Shown here: in pieces, positions 24,401 through 32,421 of the stretch
Layout of the letters: the number at the start of each line of letters is the position of its first letter
Position numbering within the stretch: the stretch's first letter is position 1
NCBI GenBank assembly: GCA_016125285.1
Contig: WGMA01000041.1
Coordinates: forward strand, 22,096 to 86,095
DNA from: Phycisphaera sp.
Lineage (GTDB): Bacteria; Planctomycetota; Phycisphaerae; Phycisphaerales; Zrk34
DNA length: 64,000 bases
Direction of reading: 5' to 3'
The notes under the pieces: model-generated
What the model saw: only the letters and a program-made list of their open reading frames with translations
Told to the model about the DNA's origin: nothing
Databases searched by the model: none
Position numbers and translations under genes: made by a program

Positions 24401-25657
24401 ATGCTGGTGCCGTACAAGGTCGACGTGACGTTGCACCGTCCGCCGCTGGCCAATCCGGTGTTGATCATGTTCACGGTGCTCGCGTCCGCGTTCATGATGA
24501 ATCCGGTGATGGAGGGCGGCGACGCGTACAACGCGATGGTGCTGCACGGGTTTTCGCCGATCGGCCTGCTGGGTCACATGCTGCTGCACGGCGGATGGAT
24601 GCACCTGCTCGGCAACATGCTGTTCCTGTGGGTGTTCGGCAACGCGGTCAACGCGAAGGTCGGCGACCGCTGGTATGTGCCGATCTATATCTGGCTGGGT
24701 CTGGCCGCGGCCCTGACGCACGTGTGCATGGACGGGCACCCGGCGATCGGCGCCAGCGGGGCGATCAACGGCATCGTCGGCATGTACATCGTCCTCTACC
24801 CGCGTAACCAGGTCACGTGCCTGCTGTGGATCCTGTGGAAGTTCCGCACGTTCGACGTCAGCGGCTATGTCCTGCTCGGCGTGTTCTTCCTGTTCGACCT
24901 GCACGGCGCGATGACCGGCGGGGGAGGCGTGGCGTACTTCGCACACGTCGGCGGGTTCATCGCGGGCGCACTGACCGCCGCCGTGCTGCTCAGCCTCGGC
25001 CTCGTGCGGATGCGGGCCGACGAGGAATCGGCGTTCGACGCGCTCGGCGTCGAGCACGGCAACGATCTCGCGGCGATCCGCAACGACGCCGCGACGATTG
25101 TCGCCGCGGCGGGATTCGTGCGGCCCAACGCGGGGGCTAACGCAACCCCGAACGTCGCACCCGTCGCCGCCGACCCACCCACCGACCCGTCGCTGTTGAC
25201 GATCGACGCGTGGCTCGCGCCGCCGCCGGGGTCGCCACGCGCCGCGCCCGCGTCGCCCGCACCACCCACCCCGCCAGCCGCGCCCACGCCTGCCGTCGCT
25301 GCGCCGCCGCCACCGGCGAGCCCGCCGCAGCAGTCCCTCGCGTTTCTCCCGCCGCCCGATCCCTCGCTGACGCTCGACACGACAACGCTACCTGCGCCAC
25401 CTGCGTCGCCTGCAGTACCCGCGTCACCTACGCCACTCACACGTTCGGCTCGCCCACCCGCGTCGGCCTCGCCGTTCCTGCCGCCTGCCGATCCGACACT
25501 CTGCCTGCCGGGTCAGGCGCCCGCGCCGACTCCGCCCGCGTCGCACCTCCAGTTCACCTGTCCCAACGGACACGTCTTGCGCGTGCCCGCCGCTCACGCC
25601 GGTCAGACCGGCCCGTGCCCCGTCTGCGGCGTGCCGGTCACCGCGCCGCACGCCTGA
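24401..25657 (+). CDS. Rhomboid-family intramembrane serine protease with C-terminal Pro-rich linker and zinc ribbon
   Basis: 418 aa from ATG 24401 (the open frame has an earlier ATG at 24347, but GGGGGAC lies just before 24395-24401). Six or so transmembrane helices fill residues ~15-210. Rhomboid hallmarks are WMHLLGNMLFLWVFG, the catalytic Ser in GASGAINGIVG and the catalytic His in YFAHVGGF. A Pro/Ala-rich linker of ~150 residues (~250-385) follows. The last ~35 residues form a zinc-ribbon-like motif (CPNGH ... CPVCG). The enzyme cleaves transmembrane helices; the ribbon may bind partners in the cytoplasm (inference). Confidence 0.88.
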   Translation: MLVPYKVDVTLHRPPLANPVLIMFTVLASAFMMNPVMEGGDAYNAMVLHGFSPIGLLGHMLLHGGWMHLLGNMLFLWVFGNAVNAKVGDRWYVPIYIWLGLAAALTHVCMDGHPAIGASGAINGIVGMYIVLYPRNQVTCLLWILWKFRTFDVSGYVLLGVFFLFDLHGAMTGGGGVAYFAHVGGFIAGALTAAVLLSLGLVRMRADEESAFDALGVEHGNDLAAIRNDAATIVAAAGFVRPNAGANATPNVAPVAADPPTDPSLLTIDAWLAPPPGSPRAAPASPAPPTPPAAPTPAVAAPPPPASPPQQSLAFLPPPDPSLTLDTTTLPAPPASPAVPASPTPLTRSARPPASASPFLPPADPTLCLPGQAPAPTPPASHLQFTCPNGHVLRVPAAHAGQTGPCPVCGVPVTAPHA

Positions 25658-25746
25658 TCCGCCGCCTTTTTTCGCGAACGCTTGAACACGACGCCTTTTC
25701 GTTCGTCTATCTGGATGAACCCGCAAGACGAAAGGGGCGACACGTC

Positions 25747-26385
25747 ATGGTCACCAGCACGCACGCCAACGAATCAGCCACGAAGTTTTCACTCGACGTG
25801 ATCCACGTCGCCAAGCCCTGTCCGGCGGACTGGGATCAGATGACGGGCGACAGCCGCGTGCGTCACTGCGACATCTGCGACCTCAACGTGTACAACCTCA
25901 GCGAGATGACACGCGACGAGGCCGAGCGATTCGTCCAGCGGGTCGAGGGGCGGAAGTGTGTGCGGTTCTACCGGCGTGCCGACGGCAAGGTGATGACGGC
26001 GGACTGCCCGAAGGGCGTCGCAGCCGCGGCGCGGTGGGTATGGATCAAGACGCTCACCGCCGCCTCGCTGATCCTGCTGGCGGTCGGCTCCGTCGCGGCG
26101 CTGGCGACGCGTAAGCTGCCCGAAGGGGGTGGCGAGGGAGAAGGGATCGACGTCATGGATCGCGTCACATCGGTTGAGCCGATCCGCACGGTTTCGGGTT
26201 GGTTCGGCGTCAATCATTCGCCGCCTCCACCGGCGACTCCGTCGACGCATACCGTTACGATGGGAATGGTCTGCCCGGCGCCGCCCTCGCCGACCGTCAC
26301 GCCGACGCCCGCGCCCACACCGGCGCCTGCTCCCACGCCCGCGCCCGGCGTGACCCCCGAGTCGCCCGCGTCGGAAATCAACTGA
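25747..26385 (+). CDS. Membrane-anchored protein with N-terminal Cys-rich domain and Pro-rich tail
   Basis: 212 aa. An N-terminal domain (~20-85) carries CPADWDQM, CDICDLNVYNLSEMT, KCVRFYRRADG and a final DCP, a cysteine pattern seen in small domains of many bacterial proteins, possibly metal binding (inference). One transmembrane helix lies at ~95-115 (LTAASLILLAVGSVAALATR). A tail of alternating Pro, Ala and Thr follows and is probably disordered. The start is an ATG with AAAGGGGCGAC upstream (good ribosome site). I do not know a function. Confidence 0.75.
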   Translation: MVTSTHANESATKFSLDVIHVAKPCPADWDQMTGDSRVRHCDICDLNVYNLSEMTRDEAERFVQRVEGRKCVRFYRRADGKVMTADCPKGVAAAARWVWIKTLTAASLILLAVGSVAALATRKLPEGGGEGEGIDVMDRVTSVEPIRTVSGWFGVNHSPPPPATPSTHTVTMGMVCPAPPSPTVTPTPAPTPAPAPTPAPGVTPESPASEIN

Positions 26386-26394
26386 GAACCGTCC

Positions 26395-27477
26395 TTACCC
26401 CGCGGCGGCCTTCGCTTCGTGCCGCAACTGCCCGCACGCCGCGGCGATGTCGCGGCCGCGGCTGGCGCGGATGTGCACGTTGACCCCGCGGTTGCGCAGC
26501 GTTTCCTGGAACTGGTGCACGTCGGCGTTGTCCGGCCGACCGTACGGCAGGCCGCGCACCTCGTTGTAGCGGATCAGGTTCACGTTGCACCGCATCCGCT
26601 TGCACACGTCGGCGAGTTGGCTGGCGTGCTCCGGCCGGTCGTTGACGTCCCGCAGGAGGATGTACTCGAGCGTGACCTCGCGGCCGGTCTTGTCGAAGTA
26701 GTACCGCGCCGCCTCGGCCAGCGCGTCGATCGTCGTGTACTCCGCCCAGGGGATCAGCTGACGCCGCACGTCGTCGTTCGGCGCGTGCAGCGAGATCGCC
26801 AGCGTGACCGGCGCGTCGATCTGGTCGGCGAGGCGACGGATCTGCGCCGGCACGCCGACCGTGCTGATCGTGATCTTGCGGGCGCCGATATCAAACGCCC
26901 AGTCCGCGTTCAGCGTCCGCACGGCCCGCAGCACGTTGGCGAAGTTGTTCAGCGGCTCGCCCATCCCCATGAACACGATGTTGGAGATCCGCTCGCCGGT
27001 CGCGCGTTCCAGCCACCACACCTGCTCGACGATCTGTCCCGCCGTGAGGTTCGCCTCCAGCCCGCCGAGGCCCGACGCGCAGAACCTGCAGCCGACGGGG
27101 CAGCCCACCTGCGAGCTGATGCACGCCGTGCGGCGCGACTTACCCGTCGGGCTCTCCGCCGGGATCATCACGCACTCGGTCTGCGACTTCGGCTTGCCGG
27201 CGTTGGTCGGCGCGTCACGGTCTTCGAGCAGCAGCTTCTGCGTGTCATCGGTCGCGTGCTGGTGCTGCACGACGTTCCACCGCGTGAACGTCAGCTTCTC
27301 GGCGAGGTCGGCGCGGTCGCGCTTCGACAGGTCGGTCATCTGCTCGGGGTCGGTCACGCCGCGCTCGTACACCCACTTGATCAGCTGCCCGGCGCGGAAG
27401 CGCGGCCAGCCCCACGACTGGACCAGCTGCTCCAGTTGCGTCTTGTCGAGATCGAAGAAGTGGGGGCGTTGTGACAT
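26395..27477 (-). CDS. rlmN: Dual-specificity RNA methyltransferase RlmN
   Basis: 360 aa radical SAM enzyme that methylates C2 of A2503 in 23S rRNA and A37 of some tRNAs. The iron-sulfur cluster motif CPVGCRFC is at Cys126, Cys130 and Cys133. Other RlmN signatures are NIVFMGMGEPLNN, TISTVGV and LAISLHAPND. A C-terminal Cys in AAACGQLR matches the catalytic methyl-accepting cysteine. Length is typical. It lies about 105 bp downstream of ispH on the same strand, separated by hairpins. Confidence 0.97.
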   Translation of the reverse strand: MSQRPHFFDLDKTQLEQLVQSWGWPRFRAGQLIKWVYERGVTDPEQMTDLSKRDRADLAEKLTFTRWNVVQHQHATDDTQKLLLEDRDAPTNAGKPKSQTECVMIPAESPTGKSRRTACISSQVGCPVGCRFCASGLGGLEANLTAGQIVEQVWWLERATGERISNIVFMGMGEPLNNFANVLRAVRTLNADWAFDIGARKITISTVGVPAQIRRLADQIDAPVTLAISLHAPNDDVRRQLIPWAEYTTIDALAEAARYYFDKTGREVTLEYILLRDVNDRPEHASQLADVCKRMRCNVNLIRYNEVRGLPYGRPDNADVHQFQETLRNRGVNVHIRASRGRDIAAACGQLRHEAKAAAG

Positions 27478-27490
27478 GGTACGTTGAGCG

Positions 27491-27506
27491 ACGTCGCTTG
27501 CGACGT
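27491..27506. repeat. Small palindrome ACGTCGC-TT-GCGACGT upstream of rlmN
   Basis: A perfect 7-bp-arm inverted repeat with a TT centre, 14 bp upstream of the rlmN start. It resembles the palindrome at 14849-14862 in form. It could be a REP-like element or affect rlmN translation. Confidence 0.45.
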
Positions 27507-27541
27507 GTTCTCGATAGGCCAGGGTTGATCAGGGCGCCACA

Positions 27542-27578
27542 CGGCGAGCCGCGTCGCGAAACGACACGCTGCTCGCCG
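27542..27578 (-). terminator. Hairpin just downstream of ispH
   Basis: CGGCGAG and CTCGCCG face each other across 23 bases, starting four bases after the ispH stop. No U-run follows, so termination would be weak or Rho-assisted; it may instead protect the ispH 3' end. Confidence 0.35.
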
Positions 27579-27582
27579 ACGG

Positions 27583-28524
27583 TCACGCCGACGCGTTGGA
27601 CAGCACGCGCAAACTCCGCGGCAGCTCGAAGTGCATGTCCTCGTCGATCGTCTTGTGCTCCTCGACCTCCGCGCCGAACTCCGCCTGGAGCATCTCGAGG
27701 ATCTCCTGCACGAGGTGCTCGGGCGCCGACGCGCCGGCGGTCAGCAGCAGCTTGTCCACGCCCGCGAGCCACGTCGGATCGATCTCGGACTTGTCGTCCA
27801 CAAGGTACGCCCGCGTGCCGGAGTTCTCGGCGATCTCGGTGAGGCGGACGGAGTTGGAGCTGTTCTTCGAGCCGACGACGAGCACGACGTCCGCGTCGTG
27901 CGCCAGTGCGCGGATGGCGTGCTGACGGTTCGTCGTGGCGTAACAGATGTCTTCGCTCGGCGGGGGCTTGATGCCCTCGTAACGCTTCTTCAGCGCGTCG
28001 ATGATCTTGTTCGCGTCGTCCATCGACAGCGTGGTCTGCGTGAGGTAGCAGAGCTTCTCCTCGCCGGTGAACGGCAGGTTGTCCACGTCCTCGGGGCTCT
28101 CGACGATCGTGATCGCGTCCGGCGCCTCGCCGACGGTGCCGACGACCTCGTCGTGACCGGCGTGTCCGATCAGCAGGATCTTGAAGCCCTGCTTGGCGTA
28201 GCGGCGGGCCTCCATGTGGACCTTGGTCACCAGCGGGCAGGTCGCGTCGATCATGACGCAGCCGCGCTCCTTGGCGCGGTCACGCACCGCCGGGCTCACG
28301 CCGTGGGCGCTGAAGATGACCGTCGAGTTGGCCGGGACCTCGTCGATCGTGTCGACGAACACGACGTCGCGCTTCGTGAAGTACTCCACGACGTGACGGT
28401 TGTGCACGATCTCGTGATAGACATACAGCGGGGCGCCGACGATCTTCAGCGCTTCCTCGACGGTATCGATCGCCATGTGCACCCCGGCACAGAATCCACG
28501 GGGGTCGGCGAGCAGGATCTTCAT
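27583..28524 (-). CDS. ispH: 4-hydroxy-3-methylbut-2-enyl diphosphate reductase
   Basis: 313 aa, last enzyme of the MEP pathway, making IPP and DMAPP. The start at ATG 28524 gives the family N-terminus MKILLADPRGFCAGV. The three cluster cysteines are present in GFCAG (near residue 12), DATCPLV and ICYATTNRQ, plus the substrate-binding motif SKNSSNS. The open frame extends upstream, but that part is the inverted-repeat intergenic region. It is divergent from hpnC, about 200 bp away, linking C5 precursor supply to squalene synthesis. Confidence 0.97.
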   Translation of the reverse strand: MKILLADPRGFCAGVHMAIDTVEEALKIVGAPLYVYHEIVHNRHVVEYFTKRDVVFVDTIDEVPANSTVIFSAHGVSPAVRDRAKERGCVMIDATCPLVTKVHMEARRYAKQGFKILLIGHAGHDEVVGTVGEAPDAITIVESPEDVDNLPFTGEEKLCYLTQTTLSMDDANKIIDALKKRYEGIKPPPSEDICYATTNRQHAIRALAHDADVVLVVGSKNSSNSVRLTEIAENSGTRAYLVDDKSEIDPTWLAGVDKLLLTAGASAPEHLVQEILEMLQAEFGAEVEEHKTIDEDMHFELPRSLRVLSNASA

Positions 28525-28589
28525 GCGTGTTTCTCCAAATGCCTGTTCAGCCCCCAGTATAGCGGCGGGGCCCCGGGGATGACAGACGT

Positions 28590-28683
28590 GAGGAGACAGG
28601 GAACAGGAGGCAGGGGACAGGAGTGGCCGGTCGCGGCGCATGCGCATCTGACTGTTACCTGTCCCCTGTCTCCTGACCCCTGT
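28590..28683. repeat. Imperfect inverted repeat (AGGAGACAGG family) between ispH and hpnC
   Basis: The left arm (28590-28607, GAGGAGACAGGGAACAGG) and right arm (around 28655-28675, the reverse complement with one mismatch) enclose about 45 bases. Further GGGGACAGG/CCCCTG copies lie within both arms. Base use is unlike the surroundings, as expected for a dispersed intergenic repeat. The right arm ends immediately before the hpnC -10 box. Confidence 0.7.
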
Positions 28684-28689
28684 TATACT
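28681..28689 (+). promoter_or_regulatory. Extended -10 promoter element for hpnCDE
   Basis: TGTTATACT: a TATACT -10 box at 28684-28689 with an upstream TG one base away (extended -10). No clear -35 box; that position lies inside the right arm of the inverted repeat. A start site near 28696 would give a leader of about 25 bases before the hpnC ATG. Confidence 0.5.
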
Positions 28690-28720
28690 GTCGGCTTTGA
28701 CCCGAAACGCTCCGCGCACC

Positions 28721-29710
28721 ATGGCTTCCATCGTTCTCCAACAGCTCGACAGGTACGGCCCGGACCGATGCGACCAGCTCTCCTTCGAGCAGGCCAGCGC
28801 GTACGCCCACGACCTGGTCCGTCGCCAGTACGAGAACTTCAGCGTCGTCAGCTGGCTCGTGCCGAAGCGCCTCCGCAATGACTTCGCCCACGTCTACGCC
28901 TTCTGCCGCTGGGCCGACGACCTCGGCGACGAGACCGGCGACCGCAATCGCTCGCTGGAACTGCTGGCGTGGTGGCGACGCGAGCTGGCGGCGTGCTACA
29001 AGGGCAAGCCGCGCCACCCCGTGTTCGTCGCGCTGCACCCGACCATCACCAGGCACGACATCCCCGCCAAGCCGTTCGAGGACCTCATCGACGCCTTCGA
29101 GCAGGACCAGCGGGTGCACCGCTACGAGACGTGGGAGCAGGTCATCGACTATTGCAAGCGCAGCGCCGACCCGGTCGGCCGGCTCGTGCTCTACCTGTGC
29201 GGCTACCGCGACGAGGCCCGCCAGCGTCTGAGCGATCAGACCTGTACGGCGCTCCAGCTGATCAACTTCTGGCAGGACGTCCGCCGCGACATCGTCGAAC
29301 GCGACCGCATCTACGTCCCCGCCGACGTGCTGACGAAGCACGGCCTGCGGCACGGCAACCTCGTCGCGCACGTCAGCGGCGAGCGCCCGCTCGACAACGA
29401 GCAGCGGCAGGCGTACCGCGAGGTGATCCGCGAGTTGGTCGACCGCACCGAGCCGATGTTCAAAGAGGGCCGCATCCTCTGGCCGAAGCTCGCGGCGGAC
29501 GTGCGGCTGAGCATCCAGCTGTTCACGTTCGGCGGCGAGTCCGTGCTCAAGGCGGTGCGTCGCATGAACTACGACACGCTGGACACCCGCCCGTCGGTCA
29601 GCAAGGCGACCAAGGCGATGCTGATGCTGCGTGTGTTGTTCGAGAAGTGCTTCGCGACGGGCGACGGCGGGCAGGGCAGGCGGGTCACGCAGGGAGGCGA
29701 CGCCGGATGA
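28721..29710 (+). CDS. hpnC: Hydroxysqualene synthase HpnC
   Basis: 329 aa from ATG 28721 (a TTG at 28697 is also open). Squalene/phytoene-synthase family: the first Asp-rich motif lies in FCRWADDLGDE and the second in FWQDVRRDIVERDRIYVP. In the three-step bacterial route HpnD makes presqualene diphosphate, HpnC converts it to hydroxysqualene and HpnE reduces that to squalene. The order hpnC-hpnD-hpnE is the usual one, and the stop overlaps the hpnD start (ATGA). Confidence 0.93.
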   Translation: MASIVLQQLDRYGPDRCDQLSFEQASAYAHDLVRRQYENFSVVSWLVPKRLRNDFAHVYAFCRWADDLGDETGDRNRSLELLAWWRRELAACYKGKPRHPVFVALHPTITRHDIPAKPFEDLIDAFEQDQRVHRYETWEQVIDYCKRSADPVGRLVLYLCGYRDEARQRLSDQTCTALQLINFWQDVRRDIVERDRIYVPADVLTKHGLRHGNLVAHVSGERPLDNEQRQAYREVIRELVDRTEPMFKEGRILWPKLAADVRLSIQLFTFGGESVLKAVRRMNYDTLDTRPSVSKATKAMLMLRVLFEKCFATGDGGQGRRVTQGGDAG

Positions 29711-30660
29711 GCAGCACCGCGGCCGAGAGCGCGATGTCGGGCGAGGCGTGGGAGGCGGCGTTGGCCGAGAGCCACGCCGTGTGCCGCGAGGTCTCCCGCA
29801 TGCGCGCCCGCAACTTCTATTACGGGATGAAGCTGACGCCGGAGCCGCGCCGCTCGGCGATGTTCGCGCTGTACGCGTGGAACCGCGAGGTCGACGACCT
29901 GGCCGACGAGGCGGGCGACGTCGAGGCGAAGACCGAGGCGCTGGACAGGTTCAGGAAGGACACCGACCGCGCGATCGACCCGACGCTCGACGACGTGTCA
30001 CAGCTGCCGAAGGGCAAGATCTGGCCCGCCGTCCGCGAGATGGTGCTGCGGTACAACCTGCCGACCGAATACCTGTACGACATGGTTGCCGGTCAACTGA
30101 TCGACCAGACCAAGACGCGATATACGACGTTCGAGGAGCTGTACGACTACTGCTACAAGGTCGCGTCGCTGGTGGGGCTGTCGTGCGTGGAGATCTGGGG
30201 CTACGACGGCGGGGCGGAGACGCGCCAGCTCGCCGAGTGGCGCGGCATCGCGTTTCAGCTGACCAACATCCTCCGCGACGTGCTCGAAGACGCCGAGCGC
30301 GACCGCGTGTACCTGCCCGCCGAGGACTTCAACGTCTACGAGCTGAACCCCTCGATGTTCACGCTGAAGGTGCACGACGACGCGTTGAAGGGCATCGCGC
30401 GCGTCGCCCAGCGGGCGCGCGAGTATTACGAAAAATCGGCCCCGCTCGACGCACGCGTGCACGGCTGCGGACGCGCCTGCCTCTGGGCGATGACCGAGAT
30501 CTACCGCCGCATACTCGACAAGATCGAACGCGACCCGGCGATCGTGCTCAGCGGCCAACGTGTCCGCCTCGGCAGCGCCCGCAAGGGCATGATCGCGCTG
30601 CGGGCGTCGGTCGGCAGCGTCATCGGATTCCCCTCCGCGAACGGAGGCGCGCGTGGGTGA
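29707..30660 (+). CDS. hpnD: Presqualene diphosphate synthase HpnD
   Basis: 317 aa. Squalene/phytoene-synthase fold with the Asp-rich motifs NREVDDLADEAGD (near residue 60) and TNILRDVLEDAERDRVYLP (near residue 190). It condenses two farnesyl diphosphates to presqualene diphosphate. It overlaps hpnC by 4 bp and the hpnE GTG start by 8 bp, which indicates translational coupling through all three genes. Confidence 0.94.
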   Translation: MSSTAAESAMSGEAWEAALAESHAVCREVSRMRARNFYYGMKLTPEPRRSAMFALYAWNREVDDLADEAGDVEAKTEALDRFRKDTDRAIDPTLDDVSQLPKGKIWPAVREMVLRYNLPTEYLYDMVAGQLIDQTKTRYTTFEELYDYCYKVASLVGLSCVEIWGYDGGAETRQLAEWRGIAFQLTNILRDVLEDAERDRVYLPAEDFNVYELNPSMFTLKVHDDALKGIARVAQRAREYYEKSAPLDARVHGCGRACLWAMTEIYRRILDKIERDPAIVLSGQRVRLGSARKGMIALRASVGSVIGFPSANGGARG

Positions 30661-32176
30661 GACGGCGATCGTGATGGGCGGCGGGCTCGCGGGGATCGCC
30701 GCGGGTGTCCGACTCGCCGAGCGCGGCGTCCGCGTCACGCTCGTCGAAACCTCGCGCCGCATGGGCGGTCGCGCCTCCAGCCACGTCGATCCCGACTCCG
30801 GCGAACAGACCGACAACTGCCAGCACGTCGTGCTCAAGTGCTGCGTCAATCTCCTCGACCTCTACCAACGACTCGGCGTCGCCGACCGCATCGAGTGGCA
30901 CGAGGTCATGCACTTCCTCGACAAGCAGGGCCACCGCGACCGCTTCGCCCGCTCGTGGCTGCCCGCACCGCTGCACCTCGGCGGGTCGCTCGGCAGATTC
31001 ACCACGCTCGACCGGCACGAAAAGAAGGCCATCGAACGCGCCATGCTCGCGATGATGCGACTCGGCGCGAAGGGACGGGCGAACTACACGGACGTGTCGT
31101 TCGGGCACTGGCTGCGCCGCCTCGGCCAGCCGCAGCGCGCGATCGAGCGGTTCTGGGAGGTCGTCGTCGTCAGCGCGTGCAACGAGAGCGTCGACCAGTG
31201 CAACGCCGCGTACGCCATGCACGTGTTTCAGGACGCGTTCATGAGCCACCGCGACGGCTACGTCATGGGCACCGCGACCGTGCCGCTCGCGCAGCTCTAC
31301 GACCCGGCCGAGCAGCTGATCACCGACGCCGGCGGCGAGGTCCGCTTCGGCACGTCCGTCCGCCAGATCGAGTGCGAAGGCTCGGCCGTCACCGGCGTGA
31401 CCGTCGGCGACGACGAACGCCTCACCGCCGACCACTACGTGTCGGCGTTGCCGTTCGATCGACTCGACAAGGTTGTCAGCGACGACATGCGCGTGCGCGA
31501 CTCACGCCTCCAAAGCCTCGGCGTCTTCCGCCACAGCCCGATCATGGGCATCCACATGCTGTTCGAATCCGCGGTGATGGACGACCCCCACGTCGTGTTC
31601 GTCGACTCGCCCGTGCAATGGGTGTTCAACAAGGGGCTGACCCCTCTCCACCAAGTGGGGGAAAGGTTGGGTGAGGGGGATGGATCTGCGGACGCGTCGT
31701 CATCCTCGAGCAGCGCTGAGCAATCGAGCGATTCACCCTCACCCCAGCCCTCTCCCTCCAGGGAGAGGGGGAACGGCCAGTACCTGCACCTCGTGATCAG
31801 CGCGTGCGACGCGTGGGTCGACAAGCCGAAGGACGAGATCCTCGACATGGCCGTCAGCGAACTGGGCGCGTACCTGCCGAAGGTGAAGGACGCGAAGCTG
31901 GTGCGCGGGCGGGTGATCAAGGAGAAGCGTGCGACGTTCCGCGCCGAGCCGGGCATCGATCAGTACCGCCCGCGACAGGTGGGCGCGACGACGAACCTGT
32001 ACCTCGCCGGCGACTGGACCCGCAGCGGCTGGCCGGCCACGATGGAAGGCGCCGTCCGCAGCGGCTACCTCGCGGCGCACGCGGCGGGGGGCGGTCGCGG
32101 CGAGGCACTCGAACCCGAACTGCCCGCGGCGCTGCTCTATCGCATGATCGGCAAGCTGTTCCCGTTGCGCGGGTGA
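30653..32176 (+). CDS. hpnE: Hydroxysqualene dehydroxylase HpnE, with repeat-derived insertion
   Basis: 507 aa from GTG 30653 with GGAGG seven bases upstream. FAD-binding amine-oxidase fold: GGGLAGIAAGVRLAERG near the N-terminus and the C-terminal FAD motif LYLAGDWTRSGWPATMEGA. It reduces hydroxysqualene to squalene. Residues ~329-374 (31637-31773) are a Ser/Pro/Glu-rich segment encoded by a palindromic dispersed repeat. Without it, FNKG would join GQYLHLVIS as in ordinary HpnE, and the length would be about 460. The frame is kept, so the enzyme may still work if the loop is tolerated. The stop abuts the stop of the next, convergent gene. Confidence 0.92.
   Translation: MGETAIVMGGGLAGIAAGVRLAERGVRVTLVETSRRMGGRASSHVDPDSGEQTDNCQHVVLKCCVNLLDLYQRLGVADRIEWHEVMHFLDKQGHRDRFARSWLPAPLHLGGSLGRFTTLDRHEKKAIERAMLAMMRLGAKGRANYTDVSFGHWLRRLGQPQRAIERFWEVVVVSACNESVDQCNAAYAMHVFQDAFMSHRDGYVMGTATVPLAQLYDPAEQLITDAGGEVRFGTSVRQIECEGSAVTGVTVGDDERLTADHYVSALPFDRLDKVVSDDMRVRDSRLQSLGVFRHSPIMGIHMLFESAVMDDPHVVFVDSPVQWVFNKGLTPLHQVGERLGEGDGSADASSSSSSAEQSSDSPSPQPSPSRERGNGQYLHLVISACDAWVDKPKDEILDMAVSELGAYLPKVKDAKLVRGRVIKEKRATFRAEPGIDQYRPRQVGATTNLYLAGDWTRSGWPATMEGAVRSGYLAAHAAGGGRGEALEPELPAALLYRMIGKLFPLRG
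31637..31773. repeat. Palindromic dispersed repeat (MITE/REP-like) inside hpnE
   Basis: The left end (31638-31681) contains CCCCTCTCCACCAAGTGGGG and then GGTTGGGTGAGGGGG. The right end (31732-31773) contains CACCCTCACCCCAGCCCTC and then CCCTCCAGGGAGAGGGGG. The two ends are imperfect reverse complements, and each has its own internal hairpin. The pattern matches a class of short palindromic repeats often seen between genes in high-GC genomes. Here it lies inside a coding sequence and adds a multiple of three bases. Confidence 0.85.
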
Positions 32177-32416
32177 TCAGCCGGTCGGTCCACCGCGTGT
32201 TTCCAACTGATCTTCGAGCCAGGCGCGGTTGATTTTGATGTGTCCGTGATGTGCGAGCAGTTGGATCTCGCCGCTTCGATAACGGCCACTCGCTGCGCGG
32301 ATACGAAACGCCAGGGCGCCATTGGGCGCATCGACGAACACCGCCACACAGCCGGGCATGACATTCTGCACGACCTGTTGAATCCTGCGCCGACGTTGAG
32401 GTGTATCGACACTCAT
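32177..32416 (-). CDS. Small hypothetical protein
   Basis: 79 aa, not recognised. ATG at 32416, five bases after the stop of the M20 peptidase gene, so it is probably coupled to it. The sequence has a basic start (TPQRRRRIQQVVQNVM), a short beta-rich core (CVAVFVDAPNGALAFRIRA) and a C-terminal helix (IKINRAWLEDQLE). No Cys pair, no membrane segment. The stop directly abuts the hpnE stop (TGATCA). Confidence 0.6.
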   Translation of the reverse strand: MSVDTPQRRRRIQQVVQNVMPGCVAVFVDAPNGALAFRIRAASGRYRSGEIQLLAHHGHIKINRAWLEDQLETRGGPTG

Positions 32417-32421
32417 CGTAA

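Noticed and set aside
30653..32176. Treating hpnE as a pseudogene because of the repeat.
   Set aside because: The frame is intact on both sides and the C-terminal FAD motif is present, so it is listed as a coding gene with an insertion.
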